This document shows, one piece after another, positions 16,886-23,940 of a stretch of 34,531 nucleotides of DNA (its first letter is position 1; each line of letters opens with the position of its first letter). Under the pieces are notes generated by a model, which searched no databases, was not told the origin of the DNA, and saw only the letters and a program-made list of their open reading frames with translations. The translations under genes and the position numbers were made by a program. The DNA lies in contig CAMCYZ010000015.1 in assembly GCA_945885545.1 (NCBI GenBank), positions 1-34,531 on the forward strand. The letters run 5' to 3'. The stretch comes from Spirosoma fluviale (lineage in GTDB: Bacteria; Bacteroidota; Bacteroidia; Cytophagales; Spirosomataceae).

Positions 16886-17034
16886 AAAAGCAACATTTAC
16901 CATCTAAGGTCTGTATGGTTTGCGGCAGACCTTTTGACTGGCGAAAGAAGTGGGAAAAAGTGTGGGAAGATGTAAAATATTGTAGCGATAAATGCAGAAA
17001 AAGTAAATCAAAAATCAGGGAAATTGACAAATGA
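16882..17034 (+). CDS. DUF2256 small zinc-ribbon protein
   Basis: A 50-residue protein. The start is TTG at 16882, overlapping the flavin reductase stop (TTGA), and the stop overlaps the next start (ATGA at 17031). Four Cys in two pairs, VCMVCGRPF (11 and 14) and YCSDKCRK (34 and 38), flank the family's hallmark [17 protein letters not shown]. This is the DUF2256 pattern, a probable zinc ribbon of unknown function that I recall occurring beside photolyase/cryptochrome genes in other bacteria. Its overlap with both neighbours shows strict co-expression with the photolyase homologue. A role as a small DNA- or protein-binding partner is possible but unproven. Confidence 0.88.
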   Translation: MKKQHLPSKVCMVCGRPFDWRKKWEKVWEDVKYCSDKCRKSKSKIREIDK

Positions 17035-18500
17035 AAACGGCAGCACTTATATTTCCACATCAGTTGTTTGAAAACAGTGAAATCCTATCAGAAAACGCTG
17101 ATTTTTATATAGTTGAAGAATTCTTATTTTTCAAGCAATATAATTTCCATAAACAAAAATTATGGTTTCATAGGGCCAGTATGAAATCTTATGAAGTTTT
17201 TCTTAAAAAACGGGGTAAGACAGTATGCTATATCGACACTCTTTCTGAAAACAATGACATTCGGACTCTAATTCCGTATTTGAAAGAAAAAGGTTACCAT
17301 GAAATAGTTTTTACAGACCCAACCGACGATTGGCTTGAAAAAAGAATAATTTCCAGCTCTAAATCTCTCATTATAAAGAAATTAGAATCTCCACTCTTTC
17401 TTAACTCCACTACAGAAAACAAAACTTTTTTTGAATCGAAGAAACGAATGTTTCAAGCAGATTTTTATATTTATCAAAGAAAAAAAACGGGAATTCTCGT
17501 AGATGGTAATCAAAAACCAGTTGGAGAAAAATGGAGTTTTGACGAAGACAACCGTAAAAAGTTTCCTAGTTCAAAGACTCCACCCTTTGTTCAATTTCCC
17601 GAAATAAAAGATATACAAAAAGAAGCTATCGATTATATAAACAGCACATTTACTGCCAATTTAGGTCAACTTAATTCAACTTTTAATTATCCCATTGACT
17701 TTGAATCCGCAAAAAGATGGTTAAAAGATTTTCTAGAAACCAGATTTCATTCTTTTGGAGAATACGAAGACGCCATTGTAAAGAATGAGATAATTCTGCA
17801 CCACAGTTTACTGTCGCCACTGATAAATGTAGGTCTGCTGACGCCTGATTACGTTCTGAACAGCACTATAGAATTTGCAGAAAAGAACAATGTGCCCTTG
17901 AATTCTTTAGAAGGATTTATAAGGCAAATAATTGGCTGGAGAGAATTCATCAGGGCAGTTTATGAACTCAAAGGCGAAGAAGAACGTACAAAAAACTTCT
18001 GGAAATTTAAACGAAAAATCCCTGCCTCCTTTTACGATGGAACAACGGGAATTTTACCCATTGACGTTACCATAAAGAAGGTTTTACAAACAGGCTATTG
18101 CCACCACATTGAGCGTTTGATGGTGCTCGGCAACTTCATGTTGCTCTGTGAGTTTGATCCAGATGAGGTTTACCGCTGGTTCATGGAGCTTTTCGTGGAT
18201 GCTTACGATTGGGTAATGGTGCCCAATGTGTACGGCATGAGCCAATTTGCTGACGGTGGACTGATGTCTACCAAGCCGTATATTGGTGGGAGTAATTATA
18301 TCCTTAAAATGAGCGATTACCAAAAAGGCCCATGGCAGGAAGTATGGGACGGCCTCTATTGGCGATTCATCCATCAACACCGAGAATTTTTCAGTAAAAA
18401 TCCTCGCTTAAACATGATGGTAAGCATTTTTGACAAGATGGACGACCTTAAACAAGCCGCCCATCTTAGAAATGCAGAGGAGTTTTTGTTGAAATTGTAA
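17031..18500 (+). CDS. Cryptochrome/photolyase of the FeS-BCP (PhrB/CryB) family, without cluster cysteines
   Basis: 489 residues with the architecture of bacterial (6-4) photolyases such as PhrB: an N-terminal antenna domain ([10 protein letters not shown]) and a C-terminal FAD domain with [14 protein letters not shown] (302-315), [16 protein letters not shown] (356-371), [20 protein letters not shown] (390-409) and [17 protein letters not shown] (414-430). PhrB holds a [4Fe-4S] cluster with four Cys, including a CxxC right after MSDY. Here that stretch is [18 protein letters not shown], and the whole protein has only Cys66, Cys357 and Cys373, none at those positions. It therefore appears to lack the cluster. 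The start overlaps the DUF2256 stop. The likely role is light-driven repair of (6-4) photoproducts or blue-light sensing. Confidence 0.9.
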   Translation: MKTAALIFPHQLFENSEILSENADFYIVEEFLFFKQYNFHKQKLWFHRASMKSYEVFLKKRGKTVCYIDTLSENNDIRTLIPYLKEKGYHEIVFTDPTDDWLEKRIISSSKSLIIKKLESPLFLNSTTENKTFFESKKRMFQADFYIYQRKKTGILVDGNQKPVGEKWSFDEDNRKKFPSSKTPPFVQFPEIKDIQKEAIDYINSTFTANLGQLNSTFNYPIDFESAKRWLKDFLETRFHSFGEYEDAIVKNEIILHHSLLSPLINVGLLTPDYVLNSTIEFAEKNNVPLNSLEGFIRQIIGWREFIRAVYELKGEEERTKNFWKFKRKIPASFYDGTTGILPIDVTIKKVLQTGYCHHIERLMVLGNFMLLCEFDPDEVYRWFMELFVDAYDWVMVPNVYGMSQFADGGLMSTKPYIGGSNYILKMSDYQKGPWQEVWDGLYWRFIHQHREFFSKNPRLNMMVSIFDKMDDLKQAAHLRNAEEFLLKL

Positions 18501-18507
18501 AACTTAG

Positions 18508-20355
18508 TTACCAGCCAATTCCATAATCTTCGCCGTGGTTACTACTTCCTCCCCAAAAAGTACCGTGTTTCCAATCCAGAAATATGGCATTAACGGGCCC
18601 ACTGGTACGCGGCTGAAAATCAAGGTTGTAGCCTTTGCTCCTTAGCTCGGCTCTTGTCCAATCTGGCATGGCGTCGTTTAGTGTCAAGGCTCCTGGTTTT
18701 TTCTCATGTTTTCCGAAAGAAGAATACATTTGGTAGGTTTTGAAACTCGGGGCTTCGCAAGCTTCCTGCACGGTCATGCCGAATTCTACCACATTCAAGA
18801 AAAACTGCAACAACAATTGATCTTGCTCGTCGCCTGCTTGTTTGGCAAAAGCCAACACTGGTTTTCCATCTTTCAAGGCCATACTTGGCGTCAAAGTTAC
18901 CCTTGGTCTTTTGCCCGGTTCCACTACATTGAATGGATTTTCTTTTGGATCTAAAACGAAAGATTGCATTCTCTGACTCAAACCTACACCGGTGTTACCT
19001 GCAATACACGCTGGCACCCAACCTCCACTTGGCGTTATAGAAACTACCCAACCTTCTTTGTCTGAGGCAATTACAGAGGTAGTTCCAGATGTAAACTCTT
19101 TTAAGAAGTCTTCATTCATTGGACCTGGATTAACTTTGCCTACTTTATTGAAATTATTTATCAAATCAAGATACGGATTCAGCTTATTTTCAAACGGATA
19201 CGGGTCGCCGGGTTTAACATTCGGGTCGTTTTTTTCCCAATTGATTAGCTTCAAACGCTCTTTTGCATAATCTTTTGAAAGTAGGCCTTTCATGGGTGAT
19301 TTTGGTTCAAAAGCAGGGTCCCCGTAATAAAAATCACGGTCAGCAAAGGCCAAATTCATGCTTTGGTAAAGTGTATGAATGTATCTCGAAGTATTGTAAC
19401 CCATACTTTTCAGGTCAAAGTTTTCAAGAATATTTAATGCTTGCAACATCACTGGCCCTTGCGTCCACTCCTGTAGCTTATAAACCTCATAAGCTTTGTA
19501 TTTGGTCATGGTAGGTTCTTCAATTTTCACTTTCCAGTTTGCTAAATCTTCCTCAGTTATCAATCCACCTTGTTCTTGTGTGCCACGGGCAATTTCTTTG
19601 GCTATATCTCCTTTGTAAAATCTATCATAGGCTGCATAAATGGCTTCTTTTCTAGATTTTCCTTTTTTTAAAGCCTCCTGTTCTGTATAAACTAGTTTTT
19701 GTAAAGTCTGCAAAAGTTCATTTTGAACAAAAATTTCACCTGCTTCAGGTGCCTCTCTTTCCTTTCCTAAATGTGGCAGAAATACTTTTTTGGAGTAAGG
19801 CCACTGTTTAATTTGTGCTTTCCCTTTTTCTATTGCGTTAGCCGTTTGGGCTTCTATAGGATAACCTTCGGCCAATTGCATGGCTGGAGCCAATACTTCC
19901 TTGAGGCTCATTGTGCCATATTCCGCCAACATCGTCAACAAGCCGCCTGGTGTACCTGGAGTTGTAGCAGCCAAAGGGCCAAATTCAGGCGGATAGTTAT
20001 AGCCTTTGCTTTTGTAAAAATCGGCAGTAGCACCCGTGGGAGCTACGCCAAGTGCATTTATGGCTATTACTTTTTTGGTTTTAGGATTATAAATCAAGGC
20101 TTGGGTCTCTCCTCCCCAACTCAGCACATCCCACATCGTACAAGTGGATGCCAACATGGCACAAGAGGCATCAATGGCATTGCCGCCCTTGGTAAAAATC
20201 ATAGCACCGGCAGTAGCTGCAAGAGGTTTGCCAGTGATAGCCATCCAGTTTTTACCATGCAAAGGAGGTTTTTGGGTTTGAACTGGAAAAGTATTGAAGG
20301 ATTGACCAAAACTTTGAAAACTGATAATTAGAAATAAAATAAGTAGTTTGTTCAT
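18508..20355 (-). CDS. Divergent gamma-glutamyltransferase-family Ntn hydrolase
   Basis: 615 residues with a signal peptide (MNKLLILFLIISFQSFG, cleaved near Q). The overall layout is that of GGT: an N-terminal large subunit, a self-cleavage site, then a small subunit. The predicted nucleophile is Thr425 in GTTSVIASDKEGWVVS, aligned with TTHYSVVD of E. coli GGT. VEPGKRPRVTLTPSMALKDG and GMTVQEACEAPSF are also typical. Two substrate-site changes stand out. The RExAP motif carrying the glutamate-binding Arg reads LGVAP (Leu102-Pro106), and the PGGSR-type oxyanion segment is replaced by AKQAGDEQDQ. Its substrate is therefore probably not glutathione; other amidohydrolase members of this superfamily are better comparisons. 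It faces the photolyase operon with only 7 nt between stops. Confidence 0.82.
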   Translation of the reverse strand: MNKLLILFLIISFQSFGQSFNTFPVQTQKPPLHGKNWMAITGKPLAATAGAMIFTKGGNAIDASCAMLASTCTMWDVLSWGGETQALIYNPKTKKVIAINALGVAPTGATADFYKSKGYNYPPEFGPLAATTPGTPGGLLTMLAEYGTMSLKEVLAPAMQLAEGYPIEAQTANAIEKGKAQIKQWPYSKKVFLPHLGKEREAPEAGEIFVQNELLQTLQKLVYTEQEALKKGKSRKEAIYAAYDRFYKGDIAKEIARGTQEQGGLITEEDLANWKVKIEEPTMTKYKAYEVYKLQEWTQGPVMLQALNILENFDLKSMGYNTSRYIHTLYQSMNLAFADRDFYYGDPAFEPKSPMKGLLSKDYAKERLKLINWEKNDPNVKPGDPYPFENKLNPYLDLINNFNKVGKVNPGPMNEDFLKEFTSGTTSVIASDKEGWVVSITPSGGWVPACIAGNTGVGLSQRMQSFVLDPKENPFNVVEPGKRPRVTLTPSMALKDGKPVLAFAKQAGDEQDQLLLQFFLNVVEFGMTVQEACEAPSFKTYQMYSSFGKHEKKPGALTLNDAMPDWTRAELRSKGYNLDFQPRTSGPVNAIFLDWKHGTFWGGSSNHGEDYGIGW

Positions 20356-20463
20356 GTTGAATTGTTTAGGTTAGGATAAAACAAATATGAGCATTAAAAT
20401 TAGAAATTAAAAAGGCATATTTAGGACAATTTATTAGTTTTATAAATACAAAAAAAACATTAG

Positions 20464-20850
20464 ATGCCTAAAATAGAACATGTGGCCATGTACTGCCAAA
20501 ATTTAGAGACGATAAAAGACTTTTATGAAAAATACTTTGGCTGAAAATCAGGACCAAAATATACCAACGCTAAAAAAGGATTTGAGTCCTACTTTCTAAG
20601 TTTTGAAGACGGAAGCCGACTAGAAATCATGTCTAAAACTTCTGTAAATGAATCTATTAACCCAAAAGAACTGATGGGCCTTACACACTTGGCCATCAGT
20701 GTGGGTAGTAAAGAAAATGTAGACAAACTCAAAAAAAAATTTGAAAGCGATAGCTATGAGGTAGTTGGACAACCCAGAACAATGGGAGATGGATGTTATG
20801 AGAGCATGATTCTTGACCCAGAACTAAACCGAATCGAAATTACAATCTAA
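20464..20850 (+). pseudogene. Glyoxalase/VOC family protein interrupted by an in-frame TGA
   Basis: Reading from the ATG at 20464 gives a normal VOC-domain start (MPKIEHVAMYCQNLETIKDF) up to FG at codon 26, then TGA at 20542-20544. The same frame continues without further damage as KSGPKYTNAKKGFESYF to a stop at 20850, 128 codons in all, the usual length for this family. The four metal-ligand positions remain: His6, Glu in RLEIM, His in LTHLAIS, and Glu in NRIEITI. One base change from GGA to TGA would explain the break. It could be a recent pseudogene, a sequencing error or a recoded stop. An ATG at 20629 could give only the C-terminal half. Confidence 0.85.
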
Positions 20851-20884
20851 AGTAACCTTAGAATAAAAGACCACTCTAATCTGA

Positions 20885-20915
20885 TTTTAGTTTTCGAGCA
20901 ATAGAAGTATATTTG
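20885..20915 (+). promoter_or_regulatory. Probable promoter of the DUF5916 gene
   Basis: TATATTTG (20908-20915) is a full match to the -7 element TAnnTTTG. A TTTT at 20885-20888 sits 19 nt upstream in place of TTTG. The implied start near 20922 leaves a leader of about 20 nt before the ATG at 20945. Confidence 0.5.
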
Positions 20916-20944
20916 TTGCTCCAATTACACTATAAACTACCCTA

Positions 20945-23158
20945 ATGCTTCAAAAATCAATATTTCTTTTTTTGAGCTTTGCAACAATTGCAAACGCACA
21001 AGATGCCGAAATTTTCAAACCGAGCGACGAGAAAGTTATTTTCCGAGCCACTGAAATTCAAAATAATATTAAAATCGATGGTCAGCTAAGAGAAAATGAC
21101 TGGAAAAATGCGAAACCATTCGAAGAATTTACCGAAGTAGATCCGTTTCAAGGAGCTAAACCAAAACACAAAACCATCGCAAGGGCTCTTTTCAATAAGC
21201 AATTTCTTTATATTGGAGTTTTTAATAGAGATACTTTGGGCAAAAAGTCTGTTCGTGTCATAGATTTCAAAAGAGACTTTAACACCCGCACTTCGGACTT
21301 TCTAGGTATGACGATTGACGGCTTTAACGACGGTCGAAATGCCATGGTTTTTACCACCAATCCTCATGGTGTACAGAGAGATTTTCTTTCGTTTGACGCC
21401 ACGTTGATTGACCTAGACTGGGATGGACTTTGGAAAGTCAGAACCTCAAGAAGCGATTCAGGCTGGTATGCGGAATTTGCAATACCTTGGAAATCATTAA
21501 GATACAACAAACCCACCTCTGAAACCGCAGAGTGGGGATACAACATGAACCGCAGCCGGAGAATGACCAATGAAAACTATGCTCTTTCACCATTTCCAAG
21601 ATCTTTTAATGTTTTAAGGATGGATTATGCGGGCAAATTAGTTGGAATCAAACCTCCTCCGCCTTCGCCAAACATAAGGGTTCAGCCATTTTTGTTGACT
21701 TCATTTGATAAATATCAGAACATTGCAGATAAAAAACCTCAGGACACACAAGTCAAAATAGGCGGAGAAATTAAATGGGCATTAACGCCAAATTCCGTTT
21801 TAGACCTTACGGTAAACACAGACTTTGCTCAAGCCGATGCAGACAGACAAGTAAATAATGTAACCAGATTCAGTGTATTTTTCCCTGAAAGGCGACAATT
21901 CTTCCTAGAGAATGCATCCCTATTTGGAACTAGCATCGGTCCAGCAGCGGATTTGTCAGGCGGTTCAATGCGAATTCAGCCATTTTTTAGTAGGCAAATC
22001 GGCCTAGACGCATCTGGAAACCCGATTGCGTTGAATGTCGGCTCTCGTTTTGTGCATCGTTCTGCCAAGTCTAACTACGGAGCCATGTATATTCGCCAAA
22101 GAGACGCTGGAAATTCGCTTGGAACCAACTTTGGTATAGGCCGTTTTTCAAGAAACTTTGGTGGACAAAAGCGAATCGGAGGTTTATTTACCACAAAACA
22201 AAGCAGCCTAAATACCAATCTATCGGGCACGGTTGACGGTTTTTTCAGGTTTGATGCCGCCAATTCCTTAAATTGGATGGTAAGCACCACTTACGACACC
22301 CAAATCAAACAATCAGGTTTTGCGGGTTCTGCCCAATTTTTTCATGCAAATAATCAATGGAAACTTTGGTGGACTCAGTCCATCGTTACAAAAAACTATA
22401 ATCCTGAAATCGGTTTTGTATCAAGAAACGATGTAATAGCCACCACTCCAGGCATATTCTATTATAACCGTGAGAAACTAGTACCGCTGAAAAAGATATT
22501 CAGGTCTTACGAACCGAGTCTTTTATTGGAAACTTATCATCAGGCAAGTACAAAAATCTTGACGGAGTCTTCAGTGGGATTAAGTCCATTCTGGTACATA
22601 CTGCAGTCTGGAGGATTTATTGGGCACGTTTTCACATTTTTTGGCCAAAACCTTTTAGAGCCCTTTAGTCCATTAAGAGTTAAAATAGATACAGGTAGAT
22701 ACAATTACAACAGGCACACTTTTTTTTGGTCTAGTGATGGCTCCAAAAAGCTAAGTTTTAACTGGAACGGCGAATATGGGAAATATTTTAACGGAAAACT
22801 CAACACAACAACTTTCAAGATAAATTTTTCACCAGTTCCTCACATTGCTCTCAATGCCACTGCCAACAGAAACCACTTTATTGGAGTTGGTCGCGAGAAA
22901 ACCACCAAAACTGTAGATTTGGTAGCAATAGAGGGTCGTTTAGCATTAAACCCAAGGTTTCAACTGATTGGATTTTACCAAAAAGATTTATCTCAAAATG
23001 CCAATAATTTTAATTTCAGATTGGCTTGGGAGTATCAACCGCTTTCATTTTTGTACTTGGTATTTAACAATAGGCAATTTGATTCTGCCCTCAGACCAGA
23101 AACCAGAGCCAGAGAAGATCATGCTATCGCTAAAATAAGCTATTTAAAACAGTTTTGA
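20945..23158 (+). CDS. DUF5916 protein: CBM9/DOMON-like domain plus outer-membrane barrel
   Basis: 737 residues with a signal peptide ending IANAQ. Residues about 40-230 form a carbohydrate-binding-family-9-like domain (IKIDGQLRENDWKNAKPFEEF, then FLYIGVFNRD and GWYAEFAIPWKSLRY). The rest contains the DUF5916 hallmarks NTDFAQADADRQVNNVTRFSV and FFPERRQFFLENA, followed by a long run of beta strands up to the C-terminal ISYLKQF, a barrel end. The family is common in the outer membrane of Bacteroidota. Its substrate is unknown, though binding of a sugar or heme-like ligand by the N-terminal domain is plausible. Confidence 0.9.
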   Translation: MLQKSIFLFLSFATIANAQDAEIFKPSDEKVIFRATEIQNNIKIDGQLRENDWKNAKPFEEFTEVDPFQGAKPKHKTIARALFNKQFLYIGVFNRDTLGKKSVRVIDFKRDFNTRTSDFLGMTIDGFNDGRNAMVFTTNPHGVQRDFLSFDATLIDLDWDGLWKVRTSRSDSGWYAEFAIPWKSLRYNKPTSETAEWGYNMNRSRRMTNENYALSPFPRSFNVLRMDYAGKLVGIKPPPPSPNIRVQPFLLTSFDKYQNIADKKPQDTQVKIGGEIKWALTPNSVLDLTVNTDFAQADADRQVNNVTRFSVFFPERRQFFLENASLFGTSIGPAADLSGGSMRIQPFFSRQIGLDASGNPIALNVGSRFVHRSAKSNYGAMYIRQRDAGNSLGTNFGIGRFSRNFGGQKRIGGLFTTKQSSLNTNLSGTVDGFFRFDAANSLNWMVSTTYDTQIKQSGFAGSAQFFHANNQWKLWWTQSIVTKNYNPEIGFVSRNDVIATTPGIFYYNREKLVPLKKIFRSYEPSLLLETYHQASTKILTESSVGLSPFWYILQSGGFIGHVFTFFGQNLLEPFSPLRVKIDTGRYNYNRHTFFWSSDGSKKLSFNWNGEYGKYFNGKLNTTTFKINFSPVPHIALNATANRNHFIGVGREKTTKTVDLVAIEGRLALNPRFQLIGFYQKDLSQNANNFNFRLAWEYQPLSFLYLVFNNRQFDSALRPETRAREDHAIAKISYLKQF

Positions 23159-23191
23159 GAAATCCTAACCCCCTTAAAATATTCTAAAAGT

Positions 23192-23875
23192 ATGGCTGAC
23201 TTATTTCAAAACAAATACAGAATACCTTCCTCAAGGCTTCAAACCTATGATTATTCCGGCCAAGGCATGTATTTCATCACGATTTGTACTAAATTTATGC
23301 AGCATTTTTTTGGAAAAATCATAAATGACCCCTTAACTAAGATTGCTAAACTTCAGCAGACGGAAATTGGGGAAATCGCTGAATCAGAATGGTACAAAAG
23401 CCTGGAAATGAGGCCAGATATGAATCTGGACATTGGGGAATTTATCGTGATGCCCAATCATATTCATGGAATCATGATAATTGGCAAAAATGAAATTAAT
23501 TCTGGCGAAATGAAATTGAATGAAAATTCGAAATCGCTAGGCAATTTGGAATTGAATGCAAATTCCGAATCAAATTCCCTCCGTACAGACGCGATGCATC
23601 GCGTCTCTACGCAATCCACGCCGCAATCCACGCCGCAATCCACGCCGCAATCCAAAAACGCATTTGCACCGCAATCCAAAAACCTTGCCTCTATAATGCG
23701 GGGCTACAAATCGGCGGTGACCACTTATGCTCGCAAAAACAATATTAAATTTGAATGGCACATCAGATATCATGACCATATCATTCGAAATGAAGAAGAA
23801 TTTCTCAGAATATCCAATTATATTAAAAACAATCCTTCAAAATGGCTTGATGATAAATTTAATACATCAAAATAA
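23192..23875 (+). CDS. REP-associated tyrosine transposase (RAYT, Y1/HUH family)
   Basis: 227 residues. The family core is clear: YDYSGQGMYFITICT near 19-33, the HUH metal site MPNHIHGIMII (His90, His92), and a C-terminal WHIRYHDHIIRNEEEFLRIS with Tyr193 as candidate nucleophile, followed by NYIKNNPSKW. Between the HUH site and the C-terminal block is a low-complexity insert, about residues 103-165. It contains two related Asn/Ser-rich stretches, a segment encoded by a REP-like palindrome (RTDAMHRVST) and three QSTP repeats. RAYTs are single-copy transposases that process REP palindromes, are not known to move themselves, and are often treated as domesticated. The frame is intact and all key residues remain. 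No flanking REP cluster is seen in this window. Confidence 0.85.
   Translation: MADLFQNKYRIPSSRLQTYDYSGQGMYFITICTKFMQHFFGKIINDPLTKIAKLQQTEIGEIAESEWYKSLEMRPDMNLDIGEFIVMPNHIHGIMIIGKNEINSGEMKLNENSKSLGNLELNANSESNSLRTDAMHRVSTQSTPQSTPQSTPQSKNAFAPQSKNLASIMRGYKSAVTTYARKNNIKFEWHIRYHDHIIRNEEEFLRISNYIKNNPSKWLDDKFNTSK
23583..23610. repeat. REP-like palindrome inside the RAYT coding sequence
   Basis: A 28-nt inverted repeat centred at 23596/23597. The inner 20 nt, AGACGCGATGCATCGCGTCT, are perfectly self-complementary, and the outer arms GTAC/CTAC add three pairs around one mismatch. It is GC-rich in an AT-rich region and resembles the GTAGAGACGCGAT...-type repeats scattered in cyanobacterial and some Bacteroidota genomes. 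It is read in frame as RTDAMHRVST. Confidence 0.85.
23612..23647. repeat. Three tandem 12-nt repeats (CAATCCACGCCG) coding QSTP
   Basis: Three exact copies at 23612, 23624 and 23636 directly follow the palindrome, with decayed copies starting CAATCCAAAAAC at 23648 and 23672. The unit length is a multiple of three, so the frame is kept and copy number can change by slippage without breaking the gene. Confidence 0.9.
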
Positions 23876-23911
23876 TTAGGTTCCCTATACCCATTTTGAG
23901 CTTCAATCTAC

Positions 23912-23919
23912 TATTTTTG
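23912..23919 (+). promoter_or_regulatory. Possible -7 element of the GH3 fusion gene
   Basis: TATTTTTG fits TAnnTTTG, 21 nt before the ATG at 23941. No TTTG is found at the proper distance: the nearest, at 23895-23898, is only 13 nt away. The promoter is therefore uncertain. Confidence 0.35.
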
Positions 23920-23940
23920 AATAAAATAACCTTTTTTAAC

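Noticed and set aside
19771-20331. 186-codon plus-strand open frame inside the GGT-like gene
   Set aside because: Its sequence is rich in Arg, Cys and Trp without any family pattern, as expected of an antisense frame; the minus-strand gene has clear GGT motifs.
20542-20544. Selenocysteine at the TGA in the VOC gene
   Set aside because: The family has no Cys or Sec at this position, no SECIS-like hairpin is evident just downstream, and no selenium genes are in the window.
23612-23683. Short regular repeats that could be taken for a CRISPR array
   Set aside because: The units are only 12 nt, directly adjacent without spacers, and in frame as QSTP within a protein.
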